A stretch of DNA of 64,000 nucleotides from Candidatus Moanabacter tarae (lineage in GTDB: Bacteria > Verrucomicrobiota > Verrucomicrobiia > Opitutales > UBA2987). Shown one piece after another: positions 52,905 through 62,015 of the stretch (position 1 is the stretch's first letter; every line of letters begins with the position of its first letter). The translations under genes and the position numbers were made by a program. The notes under the pieces were generated by a model. That model did no database searches and was not told the DNA's origin. It was given only the letters and a program-made list of their open reading frames with translations. The DNA lies in NCBI GenBank assembly GCA_003226295.1, contig CP029803.1, forward strand, positions 2,569,966-2,633,965, in the 5' to 3' direction.

Positions 52905-54017
52905 ATGAAGATCTTGATCTTGCAAGATTTTCTACGTGGAGGTGGCACCGAGCAACAGGTAGTCTTCCTAGCGACGTATTTCAAGAAGGAAGGACACGAG
53001 GTAGTTCTATTAACCTTTCGACCTTCGGGTCGTTTAATCGGTCGATTAGCCAATTCTGGAATACACTGTTACTCGCTGCAGAAATTCGATTTGGGCCTCT
53101 CATTTTTTGCTCCAGGAATCTTTGCAGCACTGCGAAACGAGGCCCCTGATGTCATCCTGTGCATGGGGAGAATGGCAAATTATTACGCGGGCCTTATCCA
53201 GAGGAAAAATAGAGAAATTCCCGTTGTCGGTTCAGTTCGAACAGGGAAGAAGGTGTCTGTTTTGTACCGTTGGTCACTTAGGCAGGTGAGGGCAATTATT
53301 GTAAATAGCCTATGGTGGCATAATCAGTTGGAGAGGATTGGGGTTAATCTGGATAAGGTAGAACTTATTTACAATTCAATGGTTTTGTCTGTCGATAGAA
53401 AGATTGACAATACGGAGAGAAATCGTCTCCGCAGTCAGTTCTGTGTTGGGCCTTCGCAATGTGTCTTTTTGAATGTGGCCAATTTTCGAAAAGGAAAGCG
53501 GCAGCAACGGTTGATTCGAATTTTTTCCAGACTTCGGGGGACCTGTGATTGGCAGCTCTGGTTCCTCGGTGAGGGCAGGGAGCTCAGGCGATGCCAGAAG
53601 ACTGCGCGAACATATGGAATTGATAAGCAGGTCCGATTCTTTAACTTCAGCCACCAACCTCGGATTTTCTACGGTGCCTCCGACGTGGCGGTTTCCGCAT
53701 CCGTTGAGGATTCGCTGCCAAATTTCATAATCGAAGCACAGGCAATGGGGTTGCCGGTGATTGCTTCGGACACAGGCGGGGTTCGAGAGTCCTTCCTCCC
53801 TGGTGGATCGGGTCTCCTAATACCCTCCGATGACGATACGTCTTTTCACAGAGCTCTAATGCATCTGAAAGCTAATCCTCAGCTACGAGAGAAATTCGGA
53901 AAAGAGGGAATAAGCTACACAATGAAACAATTTTCTGGCGAAAAGCAGGCGAGGGAGGTCCTGGATCTTTTAAAAAGAATTGTAGAGGCCAATAAATTAT
54001 GTGCTTCCAGTCTCTAG
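52905..54017 (+). CDS. Glycosyltransferase family 4 (GT-B)
   Basis: The 370-residue GT4 protein begins MKILILQDFLRGGGTEQQVVFLA, the glycine-rich pattern of the family, and has VANFRKGKRQQRLIRIFSRL at the domain junction and the donor motif EDSLPNFIIEAQAMGLPVIASDTGGVRESFL (read in parts). It is followed after 35 bp by the DUF374 acyltransferase gene on the same strand, and then by the second asparagine-synthase-like gene, so these may be co-expressed. Sugar and acceptor unknown. Confidence 0.9.
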   Translation: MKILILQDFLRGGGTEQQVVFLATYFKKEGHEVVLLTFRPSGRLIGRLANSGIHCYSLQKFDLGLSFFAPGIFAALRNEAPDVILCMGRMANYYAGLIQRKNREIPVVGSVRTGKKVSVLYRWSLRQVRAIIVNSLWWHNQLERIGVNLDKVELIYNSMVLSVDRKIDNTERNRLRSQFCVGPSQCVFLNVANFRKGKRQQRLIRIFSRLRGTCDWQLWFLGEGRELRRCQKTARTYGIDKQVRFFNFSHQPRIFYGASDVAVSASVEDSLPNFIIEAQAMGLPVIASDTGGVRESFLPGGSGLLIPSDDDTSFHRALMHLKANPQLREKFGKEGISYTMKQFSGEKQAREVLDLLKRIVEANKLCASSL

Positions 54018-54052
54018 ATAGATTGATTATCACGAAAGATGAGGCTTAAAGG

Positions 54053-54796
54053 GTGACAACGAATTTAACGGGTAGAAAGACAGCTCAGCCCTTCAAAAGT
54101 GGTCAGATATTTCGGATATCGGGGTGGCGGCGGGTAGTTTTTTGGCCGCTCAATTTCCTAGTCAGACTTTATCTTTCAACTCTTCGGTTCCGAGGTTCGT
54201 CTGAGACACTTGGGAATCTTAGGAATTCGTCTGAATCAATGCTCTTAGTGGCATGGCATAACCAGTCTCTTGTGATGTCTGAAGTGCTCCGACGGTTTCG
54301 AGACTTAAGTCGGATCTGTTGCTTAGTGAGTCCCAGCCGCTTCGCTGCCTGGGAAGAGGCTTTTCTTGCATCAATGGGATATGTTACGGTCCGAGGTTCA
54401 AGCAGTCGTAGGTCTATCGCGGCAACGAGGGAGATTGTTGCGCTATCTGAGGAGGGTTACGATATGGCGATAACGCCCGATGGTCCGAGTGGGCCTCGAT
54501 ACGCTTTCAAACGTGGAGCACTATTCCTTGCTAGGATTACCGATGCTCCTATTTTGATTGGCAGTACAAGGGCTAATTGGGCATGGCGCCTAAGAACCTG
54601 GGATCAACATCTGATTCCTCTTCCCTTCGCCAAAGTTCATCTTTCGGTCTTATCATGTCCCCGGTTTTCGAGGCTTGGAGTTGGCTCAGAAAAGGAGGCT
54701 GCTCATTTTCTAACCAATCGGCTGATGGAAATCTCTGATTCCCAATGGAACGCCTTTCGCGACAGTAAGACCGACTCGGAAACCAACAATAAATAG
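54053..54796 (+). CDS. DUF374 / lysophospholipid acyltransferase-like protein
   Basis: The 247-residue protein belongs to the DUF374 branch of the lysophospholipid acyltransferase superfamily. Visible are one N-terminal hydrophobic segment (VVFWPLNFLVRLYLSTL, about residues 26-42), the acyltransferase block LLVAWHNQSLVMSE in the place of the usual HxxxxD region, GSSSRRSIAATRE, and the highly conserved ITPDGPSGPRYAFKRGALFLA. Members acylate lipid A precursors or related lipids with long chains. The GTG start at 54053 is used, 35 bp behind the GT4 gene. It links this locus to acyl transfer onto an envelope lipid. Confidence 0.85.
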   Translation: MTTNLTGRKTAQPFKSGQIFRISGWRRVVFWPLNFLVRLYLSTLRFRGSSETLGNLRNSSESMLLVAWHNQSLVMSEVLRRFRDLSRICCLVSPSRFAAWEEAFLASMGYVTVRGSSSRRSIAATREIVALSEEGYDMAITPDGPSGPRYAFKRGALFLARITDAPILIGSTRANWAWRLRTWDQHLIPLPFAKVHLSVLSCPRFSRLGVGSEKEAAHFLTNRLMEISDSQWNAFRDSKTDSETNNK

Positions 54797-54837
54797 GAAT
54801 ATTGCTGACGTCATCAATAGCAGGCTAATAACGCAGT

Positions 54838-54854
54838 ACACCCGCTACGGGTGT
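54838..54854. repeat. GC-rich inverted repeat upstream of the second asparagine-synthase-like gene
   Basis: ACACCCG-CTA-CGGGTGT, a perfect 7-bp stem with a 3-base loop, 41 bp behind the DUF374 gene. A second arm pair GGTG..CACC follows. No T-run, so either an attenuator-like or processing element or a weak terminator. Confidence 0.35.
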
Positions 54855-55001
54855 TGGTGTGATGAATCACCGATTATCAGGATTGATAGCCTAGCACACA
54901 ATAAGTCGTTTATACAATTCTTAGGAGGAGATATTCGAAAATATCTGTCCAACTGTAAAAGGCAACATTGACTTGTCCGGAAAGTCATAGACCTTTCATG
55001 A

Positions 55002-56738
55002 ATGGGTGCTTTCATGCTGGTCTCGAATAGGTTTCTAGAGAACCCTTCTACCCGTGGGAAAAGGGCCATTCGTGAGGCCATGCGTCGTCAAGGTCACCTC
55101 GTACAGGCCGAGATCAATACTCAAAATCATCTCCTCTTTCTGTCGTCGAAACGCTATCGACCTCTTCAGCTTTGGCAAAGTCCCAATAGCGATGACTTCT
55201 GTGCTGGAGTGGGGACATTCTTCAACCGGAATCGGGAGGGCCCTGAGAGCCTTTCTTCGTTATATGCCAGATTTTCGATTGAGCATCCACTCCGGTTCAC
55301 ACTTTCTGGGACCTTTTGCCTTATAGTGTTCAAACAGGGACGCCTCTACGTCATTCAGGACCGTTTAGGCCTTTATCAGATCTTCACTAACTCCGAGCTG
55401 GGTATATGGTCCAATCTTTTGGTTAGTCTAGCGTTGGTCACTCCAAGGCTGAGTCCATCTCGTCAAGGCCTTTATGAGTATATCTTTCGTGGAGCCAGCT
55501 TCGGCGGTGATTCGGTTGTAAAAGAGATTAAACGGTTAAGAGGGAATTTCATTGCGCAGCTTGAACCTACGGTTCATCGCCATCCTCGGTCTCCCCCGCT
55601 TGATTTAGGGACTAAGCAGCCTCCAGATGTCGTTTGCTTGGAAAACTGTCTCACCCGTCTGCGAGAACTGTTCAAAGAGATTGCACAGATTTATGGTGAC
55701 TCGATCACCTGTGCACTCTCAGGTGGCTACGACACTCGATTGATGCTCGCGCTTTTGTTGGAAAGCGGTGTAAGACCGAAACTTTATACCTATGGGCGTC
55801 CTTCTAGCCCAGACTTGAAAACTGCACATCTAATTGTTCAACGGCTTAAACTCGAACTCGATCACTTCGACCGTGAGGTTGAACCCTTGCCTAGTCTAGA
55901 TGAATTCCCGGGACTGGTCGACAGGAATTTCATGGCATTCGATGGCTGTCCGGAACAAGGCATCTTGGACAATGGAATGGACTTAAAGACGCGCCTTCAG
56001 AGAGCACAGAGTGGAGGGTTGGTACTAAACGGGGGCGGCGGCGAAATTTTCCGTAATTTCTGGGAACTACCCGACCGAGAATTATCGCCGCGTGACTTCA
56101 TAATAAGTTGTTATGGAACCTACGATCCTCGTATTACAACATCCCAATTTTGTGAAGAGGAGTATCTTGAAAACTTTGAGAAAAAGATCCTAAAAGAATT
56201 AGATCTGCGTGGTAACGGTCTCTTATCGCGTGAGGCAATTGAACAGCTTTATCCCCGGTATCGCTGTAAGTACTGGATGGCGAAGAATCACGCCATAAAC
56301 CTCAGATTTACCGAATCGCTTTTGCCTTTCCTTCACTATAATGTGATCGATGCCGCCATGAGAGTTCCGGTAACTTTTAAGTTCCACGGACGTTTCCAAG
56401 CGAATCTTATAAGCCTAATTAACCCCGATTTAGCCGCTTTACCTTCGAGTTACGGCCATCCGTTGACCCCTCGTGGGCGACCTTTGTATAAGAGGATGGG
56501 AAGCCAAGTGGTTATGCATGCCCCTCCGGGCATTCGTCAATTTGGATTGCATAGTTTCATACGCTACCGTGATTGGAATCGGCCGAGTATTCTGGAAATG
56601 GAGTTTGTTAAGGCGATTATGGAACCAGACTTCCCAACTCTCTCCAAATACATTTTTTCGGGAAAAGTGCGTAACAACCGGACCTTTAATCGAATATGTA
56701 CCCTGGAATACTTTTACCAGAAGGTGGGAGTTAGATAA
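55002..56738 (+). CDS. Asparagine synthase-related protein lacking the glutaminase cysteine (copy 2)
   Basis: The 578-residue protein has the same plan as the one at 19565-21295: an N-terminal Ntn-like half without Cys2 (start MGAFMLV), with GTFCLIVFKQGRLYVIQDRLGLYQIF near 103-128 (read in parts), and a C-terminal ATP-pyrophosphatase half with SGGYDTR at 240-246 and NGGGGEIFRNFW in place of GDEGFG. Since the second motif is altered too, the activity is uncertain. It lies between the DUF374 gene and the convergent efflux operon and overlaps the end of the ATPase gene by 8 bp. A role in amide formation on an envelope glycan or lipid is a guess. Confidence 0.8.
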   Translation: MGAFMLVSNRFLENPSTRGKRAIREAMRRQGHLVQAEINTQNHLLFLSSKRYRPLQLWQSPNSDDFCAGVGTFFNRNREGPESLSSLYARFSIEHPLRFTLSGTFCLIVFKQGRLYVIQDRLGLYQIFTNSELGIWSNLLVSLALVTPRLSPSRQGLYEYIFRGASFGGDSVVKEIKRLRGNFIAQLEPTVHRHPRSPPLDLGTKQPPDVVCLENCLTRLRELFKEIAQIYGDSITCALSGGYDTRLMLALLLESGVRPKLYTYGRPSSPDLKTAHLIVQRLKLELDHFDREVEPLPSLDEFPGLVDRNFMAFDGCPEQGILDNGMDLKTRLQRAQSGGLVLNGGGGEIFRNFWELPDRELSPRDFIISCYGTYDPRITTSQFCEEEYLENFEKKILKELDLRGNGLLSREAIEQLYPRYRCKYWMAKNHAINLRFTESLLPFLHYNVIDAAMRVPVTFKFHGRFQANLISLINPDLAALPSSYGHPLTPRGRPLYKRMGSQVVMHAPPGIRQFGLHSFIRYRDWNRPSILEMEFVKAIMEPDFPTLSKYIFSGKVRNNRTFNRICTLEYFYQKVGVR

Positions 56739-57435
56739 AACAACCGTCCTCCATGCGGAAAATATTGTCGCACCTATTGGCCAGGGCCATATTATGAGTG
56801 ACAATTAGTACAGCATGTCCTTTTTCGGCTGCGAATCGGTAGAGAAGGTCGAAAACTGAAGATGAATTAGCAACGTCGAGATTCCCGGTCGGTTCATCGG
56901 CAAGGATTAAAGAAGGAGAATTAGCAAGGGCGCGGGCAATTGCCACTCGTTGCTGTTCACCTCCCGAGAGCTGAGTGGCAAGGCGATCTGCCTTGTCGTC
57001 GAGAGCAACGTCAACCAGAAGGGAAAACGCACGATCTTTCATCTCCTCAGGATTTAAAGTGTTTTGTTTCCGCATAGGAAGCATCACGTTTTCAAGGACG
57101 GAGAATTCCGCAAGGAGGAAGTGAAACTGAAAAACGAATCCAATATATTCATTGCGAGCTTTAGTCCGCTGTTCGTCAGATGCGTTAGCCATAGGATCTC
57201 CGCGTAAACAAATCTCGCCAGAATCGGGTCTATCCAGGAGTCCAGCTAGATAGAGGAGGGTGCTTTTGCCGCATCCTGATGGTCCGACGATAGCGTGTAC
57301 TTTTGAGGCATTTAAAGTGAAACCAACATTCTTCAAAATCGGAACCCGATTTGATTTCTCTCCAAGACTGTGCTTGATATCGCTGCAGGTGAGAACGATC
57401 TCAGACGAGACATTGGCCTTTGGTTGGGATTTCAT
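56731..57435 (-). CDS. ABC transporter ATP-binding protein, LolD/MacB type
   Basis: The 234-residue ATPase has Walker [10 protein letters not shown] at 51-59, the [19 protein letters not shown] segment near 103-121 (typical of LolD/MacB), the signature [15 protein letters not shown] at 156-170, and Walker [14 protein letters not shown] at 175-187. This group powers FtsX-type mechanotransmission rather than import. Last gene of the four-gene operon; its start overlaps the permease stop (ATGA). Its 3' end overlaps the convergent asparagine-synthase-like gene by 8 bp. Confidence 0.92.
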   Translation of the reverse strand: MKSQPKANVSSEIVLTCSDIKHSLGEKSNRVPILKNVGFTLNASKVHAIVGPSGCGKSTLLYLAGLLDRPDSGEICLRGDPMANASDEQRTKARNEYIGFVFQFHFLLAEFSVLENVMLPMRKQNTLNPEEMKDRAFSLLVDVALDDKADRLATQLSGGEQQRVAIARALANSPSLILADEPTGNLDVANSSSVFDLLYRFAAEKGHAVLIVTHNMALANRCDNIFRMEDGCFI

Positions 57436-58688
57436 CCTGAGGTTTCACGGATGATTCCGGCAGGCTCAATCCGTGCTGCTTTTTGAGATGGGAAGTAGCT
57501 AGCGACTAGAACAACCACGGTGGCGGTAATTATGGCTGCAATATAGTGGTAGAAGCTCCAATGAACAACGATGTGGTCGACAGTAAATACTCCTTGGATG
57601 TTGATCGGAATTTTCGATGCAAGGAATGTAAGAATACTGCCGCATATACACCCAACTACAATTCCTACGGCGAGAATAATTCCTCCTTGGATCAGAAAGA
57701 TTAGAGAAACATCTGTCCGTGTGTAACCTATCGAGCGGAGTATTGCAATCTCACGTCTTTTTTCCATGACGATTATGGCAAGAGTATTAAACATACCCAA
57801 TCCAGATATGATGATGATTGTAGAAACTGTTAGGGCAGAAGAAATTTTGAGAGCTCGAAATACTTCCAGGGATGATCTCTCTCTCTCTTGCCAACTTGCA
57901 ACGATATGTCTTAGGACGCGCTCCATTCGATAGGCGTCCTCTGGGGCTCGTTCTTTGTCAAAGAGGTTGACCTGAAGAAAAGAAGCTCCATGTGGGCGCT
58001 TTAGGACATTGCGGGCCTGGTCAATGTGAAGGAATATTCTAGTTGCATCGAGCTGTGAAATCCCGGTTTCGAAGATTCCGCTTAGGCGGAATCGATAGTT
58101 TTTTCCGAGGGACCAGGCAATGGCTGTGTCACCCGTTTCAATTCCGAGACGACTTGCAACTAGACTTCCTGCTAGGAATCCAGTGGGCGATTCACGAAAT
58201 CTCTTGAGGCTTCCACTAATGATTTGATCCTCAAGATCAGAAACCATCAAGTGTCTTTCTAGATCAATGCCATAGACATCGACAGGCCTGGAACTACCTC
58301 CACTGATTAGGTCTACCGTACCTCTCAGAACTGGAGATATACCCGAAACATTTCGAAACTGTCGGACGGCATCTATCACTTGCTCCGAATTTGTGATCCC
58401 GTGTACATAATTCTTGCTTTTTCGATGGGCGTAGTAAAACCCCCCTGCTTCTCCAGGGGAGCTATCCACTGACATGCTTCTGAGGGTATCCTGGAGTTTA
58501 TCTGAAATTCGGATGACTCCGTTTGTTCCCCAAATTGATTCGATGAATAATCTCTCGAAACCGCTCGTGTGCGCTTGAGCAAGAATGAAAAGACTGACCC
58601 CAACGATAACCCCGGTGAGGCTCATCAACATTGCTCGGCGCCTCGACTGGAGGAAGCACAGGGCGATTCTGAAATTTGAGGACATCAA
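57432..58688 (-). CDS. ABC transporter permease, FtsX/MacB type
   Basis: The 418-residue permease has an N-terminal membrane span (LMSLTGVIVGVSLFILAQA, about residues 21-39), a large periplasmic domain (about 40-270) and three C-terminal spans (about 285-310, 335-360, 380-405). The EIAILRSIGYTRTDV segment after the second span is typical of LolC/E and MacB. Its C-terminal PSQKAARIEPAGIIRE matches the MacB family end. With the ATPase it would drive a substrate from the periplasm or inner membrane through the adaptor and outer-membrane channel encoded upstream. Confidence 0.9.
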   Translation of the reverse strand: MMSSNFRIALCFLQSRRRAMLMSLTGVIVGVSLFILAQAHTSGFERLFIESIWGTNGVIRISDKLQDTLRSMSVDSSPGEAGGFYYAHRKSKNYVHGITNSEQVIDAVRQFRNVSGISPVLRGTVDLISGGSSRPVDVYGIDLERHLMVSDLEDQIISGSLKRFRESPTGFLAGSLVASRLGIETGDTAIAWSLGKNYRFRLSGIFETGISQLDATRIFLHIDQARNVLKRPHGASFLQVNLFDKERAPEDAYRMERVLRHIVASWQERERSSLEVFRALKISSALTVSTIIIISGLGMFNTLAIIVMEKRREIAILRSIGYTRTDVSLIFLIQGGIILAVGIVVGCICGSILTFLASKIPINIQGVFTVDHIVVHWSFYHYIAAIITATVVVLVASYFPSQKAARIEPAGIIRETSG

Positions 58689-58704
58689 GGGGAAACCCTT
58701 CGGC

Positions 58705-59805
58705 TTACAACCTTACTTTGGATCCTTCTCGGAACCTATCTAGCTCTTCGACGATCACTGATTCTCCCTCTTCAAGTCCCTCTAAGATTTCGACGAGGTT
58801 GAGACTCTCATATCCAATCTTAACTGATCGAAGTTCAACAACTCCTTCATTTACCACGAAGACGCTGTTGTCGAGGAGAGCTCGATGGGGTATAACCAAA
58901 GCATCTTCCCGTTCTCCGATGATTATACTTACTTCGCCCGTTAGCCCAGGAGTTAACCGTTCCGGTTCGAGGTTAAGGTCAAGAAATATACTGTATCGTT
59001 GCGAAGTTGGGTCAGAAGTTGGGAGGAGCTGGGTGACCCGACCTTCTAAAATTTCGTTACCATATCCGAGAAGGCGCGCGATAACATGTTGGCCTGCTTC
59101 TACTTTGGAAAAGTCCTCTTCACTGATGCTAGCCTCTACACGTCGTTCTGTGGCAAGGACTTCTGCGATCACACTTCCTGGGCCAATAAGATCACCCTCA
59201 TGAGAATAGACATGGACTATGGTCCCATTAATAGGGCTCATGACCGACATCTTCTGGAGTTGTCGATTTTTTGTTTCAATACTTGTTTCAAGCTTCTTTA
59301 GTAGCTTATCGTTGTCGATTTTCTGCCGTTCCCTCCTCTCGTACAGTTCGTCAAGTTGGCGCTGTGTTGTTTTAAGCTTTGTCAAAGATACACTTCCTTT
59401 TTCGTGTAATTTATTTTGAGTTTTTAACACCCCTTCTTTTGCTTTGATTGCGAACTTTAGTGAGGATCCGAGGGCAAGGTGCTTCTCGTGGGCCTCTTTA
59501 TCTATGTTGATTGATTCAATTGCCAAGTCGATATCATCAGTGTCAAGCTGAAGCAAGAGATCCCCCTTGTTGATCACTTGTCCGATTTCCATGTTTGTTG
59601 CTTCAACCTTCCCTCCAAGTTCGGAGCGAACTCTCATTCTATGGGCTTCTTTAATTCGAAGAGTACCCGAGACTGCACCAATAGCGTTACCTTTGACTAC
59701 GAGCTCAACATACGCGGAGGGGCGTGACAATCGAAGTGTGACAAGGGCTACGCCGCTTAGGACGATGATTACAACAAACAGGATGAGGGGGGAACGTATC
59801 TTCAT
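58705..59805 (-). CDS. HlyD/MacA-type periplasmic adaptor subunit
   Basis: The 366-residue membrane-fusion protein has an N-terminal membrane anchor (LILFVVIIVLSGVALVTL, about residues 7-24), a biotinyl-lipoyl pair (ELGGKVEATNMEIGQVINKGD near 62-83, read in parts), a coiled-coil hairpin (about residues 95-190) and beta-barrel and membrane-proximal domains (MSPINGTIVHVYSHEGDLIGPGS in parts, LVIPHRALLDNS). It bridges the inner-membrane permease and the TolC-like channel. Its ATG overlaps the TolC stop (ATGA) and its stop lies 16 bp before the permease start. Confidence 0.92.
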   Translation of the reverse strand: MKIRSPLILFVVIIVLSGVALVTLRLSRPSAYVELVVKGNAIGAVSGTLRIKEAHRMRVRSELGGKVEATNMEIGQVINKGDLLLQLDTDDIDLAIESINIDKEAHEKHLALGSSLKFAIKAKEGVLKTQNKLHEKGSVSLTKLKTTQRQLDELYERRERQKIDNDKLLKKLETSIETKNRQLQKMSVMSPINGTIVHVYSHEGDLIGPGSVIAEVLATERRVEASISEEDFSKVEAGQHVIARLLGYGNEILEGRVTQLLPTSDPTSQRYSIFLDLNLEPERLTPGLTGEVSIIIGEREDALVIPHRALLDNSVFVVNEGVVELRSVKIGYESLNLVEILEGLEEGESVIVEELDRFREGSKVRL

Positions 59806-61163
59806 GGGTCCTTTGGTAGTGTTAGGAAGTCCATGGCGGGATCTTTTCCAATATATGCAAGAAATTGAGACACCTTCTTAAGAAAACGGGTACGGGCTAA
59901 GAAAATCGAATCTTCCCGATTCTTAAAGTTCAGTTGTTTCTGAAGAAAATCAATCTCGGAGATGATGTTATTCTTGTTGTCAGCAATAACTTTCTCGTAC
60001 TGCTTTTTATCCAAGGTAAATCTTTTTTCATTAAGATTAAGAGCCTTAAAGTCCATTCCGAGGTCTGAAACCTGTTTTTCCGCTTCGTTTCGGAATTCTT
60101 CACCCATGTTTCTGAGTTGGGATTCAAGAATTCGAATCTGGGCTTCCCTAGCGATCCTTCTCCCCTTGTTGGCAAAGCCTTCAAAGATTTGCCATTTTAC
60201 CTGTAATCCACCGAAATAAACAAGTGTGAGTACGTCATTGCCGGCCTTAGTATCTCTATGTTCCTGATTCGCTCGGACAAAGATGTCGAAACTGGGGCGG
60301 TTGCGGGCTCGATCAATGGTGAGACCGTGCTTTGCTCTTTCAATCTCATTTACTTTTATAACCCAAGTAGAACTGTCTGCCAAACCCGAATTGAGAAAGG
60401 CTTCAAGTAACTCGGAGACCCGAGTGTGAGAATAAGAGACTTTGGGAACAGTGGATGGGAATCCCTGAATTTCCCAGTCGTCGGATCCGGTAATGAGATT
60501 AAAGCGACGCAAAGCCCTTTCGATTGTGGTGCGTTTGCGTTCGATTTTGAGAAGAGTTTCCTCGAGTCCAAGTTTCGTTCTTTTGTAATCGTCTTCCGAT
60601 ACATGGCCGATCTCTTTCCTCTTGCTCTGGTCTTCAATCCGCATTCTGAGGAGGCGCTCTTCAAGACTTCGATTTTCCATAGAGCTACGAAGAAGAATAA
60701 GATCCAGGAAAATGTCTCTGATTTGCTCCACCAAATTCAAGTACGATTGCTCATAGTTAACCTTGGATCTAGAGACGGATAGTTTGCCCAATTGATCGTT
60801 TGCGGATATTGCTCCCCAACGAAAGATAGGTTTCTCTGCCTGAACCGCAAATCTCCCAGCGGCGGTCTCTGTTTTTACGCTGTTGGCCCTGTCTCTAACG
60901 GCGTATCCGCCATTTACAACGAGACGAAGATTAGCGTACTTCTCGGCCGAGTAGACTAGGGCATCTCCCTCCGACTCACGAATTCGTTCGGCTTGCAACT
61001 CCAGAGAAGGAGCCTGTCTGTTCGCAGAATCATAGATTTGGGCTAGTTTTGGATAAATATTCTCCGGAGTGATGAGGATTTCCTGCGGTTCCGTCAATTG
61101 GAGGGGAGCGGAAAGAAAAAGACAGTATCTCAAGGAGTTGAGAATTTGCGAATAGCGAAGCAT
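59802..61163 (-). CDS. TolC-family outer-membrane channel protein
   Basis: The 453-residue protein is the outer-membrane exit duct. The N-terminus YSQILNSLRYCLFLSAPLQ is hydrophobic and resembles a signal sequence. Two OEP repeats can be seen, with coiled-coil helices at about 140-215 and 330-430 and hydrophobic beta segments between, as in TolC (FSVQAEKPIFRWGAI-like region near 107-122 and LVYFGGLQVKWQIFEG near 316-331, read as AVQAEKPIFRWG and YFGGLQVKWQIFEG). It heads the operon TolC-adaptor-permease-ATPase, all coupled. Confidence 0.9.
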   Translation of the reverse strand: MLRYSQILNSLRYCLFLSAPLQLTEPQEILITPENIYPKLAQIYDSANRQAPSLELQAERIRESEGDALVYSAEKYANLRLVVNGGYAVRDRANSVKTETAAGRFAVQAEKPIFRWGAISANDQLGKLSVSRSKVNYEQSYLNLVEQIRDIFLDLILLRSSMENRSLEERLLRMRIEDQSKRKEIGHVSEDDYKRTKLGLEETLLKIERKRTTIERALRRFNLITGSDDWEIQGFPSTVPKVSYSHTRVSELLEAFLNSGLADSSTWVIKVNEIERAKHGLTIDRARNRPSFDIFVRANQEHRDTKAGNDVLTLVYFGGLQVKWQIFEGFANKGRRIAREAQIRILESQLRNMGEEFRNEAEKQVSDLGMDFKALNLNEKRFTLDKKQYEKVIADNKNNIISEIDFLQKQLNFKNREDSIFLARTRFLKKVSQFLAYIGKDPAMDFLTLPKDP

Positions 61164-62015
61164 TTATCTAATTAACCTATGGAATTTATAGCAGTATCTT
61201 TCCCCGGATTTCCTGAAAAATCTAGCCACCAAAAGTAGGTTTCGAAGCTTCCCGGCCCCTTCCCCAATCGGGCCCCTTACTGAAGATAATCTAGGGCTAG
61301 GACTCCACCCTTCGGTTTTCGAAGGAAATGGCCCATATCGCAAGAGAATTCGTAAAATAAAAATCAACACAGAGGTAGGAGAAACAATCCAACAACTCAC
61401 GTTAGAATAGGAATATGCTTATGTGTTAGGGGCTAGTATGTGGATCTTGCACTCCTTAGGGTTGTGATCAAGTTGCTGAGATTCGTTCACCTGAATAAGC
61501 TAAATAGTGTCCATATAAATTCACGTCTGCAGGAGAATCAAGACTTGACCATTTCATGTGCCATCTCATACCCTTCGTCCTGGCACAACGGCCGGTCGAT
61601 CAGTTTCTAGAACACGATGGAAGATCGAAAGTCAGCGGGGTTTTTTTAAAAATATTCGGCATGGCCGCAGTTGTGGAATTTGTCTGCCTGGTGGGGCGCT
61701 ATTATGAAAATGCGTTTGTTCTTTTTGGATCCAGGAGCAAACGTCTGAGTTTTACCATTTGAGTTGCTTGAGGAAGTAAAGGTAGAGCCGGATCCAGACC
61801 TTATCCTGAAAGTGCTTAATGATTTTCAGGACAGGGAGCTCATTAGCACTTTATTTGTCCTAAACCTGAAACCCTTTCTTTGTCTAGAAGACTATTCAAG
61901 AATCAAGATCGGTAGAGTTCCTTCGATAGAATAGATCTGAACCCCTTTTTATTATTCGACCAGAAGCACCGAATCTCTCTGAATCCTAACACCTAAATCT
62001 GATTTCACAAATCTC
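61164..62015. other. Long gene-free region between the efflux operon and the CotH-family gene
   Basis: About 850 bp, the largest gap in the window. A 78-codon minus-strand frame (61164-61400) and a 68-codon plus-strand frame (61556-61762) have no ribosome-binding site or family motif and are not accepted. An 8-bp inverted repeat is at 61804-61831. It could be a decayed gene or hold an unrecognised RNA; nothing can be shown. Confidence 0.5.
61804..61831. repeat. Inverted repeat TCCTGAAA/TTTCAGGA
   Basis: Perfect 8-bp arms with a 12-base loop, about 185 bp upstream of the CotH-family gene. Could be an operator or the base of an RNA stem; no T-run. Confidence 0.35.

Noticed and set aside
61164..61400. 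78-codon minus-strand frame upstream of the TolC-like gene
   Set aside because: No ribosome-binding site, low-complexity Ser/Arg/Pro composition, no family resemblance.
61556..61762. 68-codon plus-strand frame in the largest gap
   Set aside because: No ribosome-binding site and no recognisable domain; could be a remnant but this cannot be shown.
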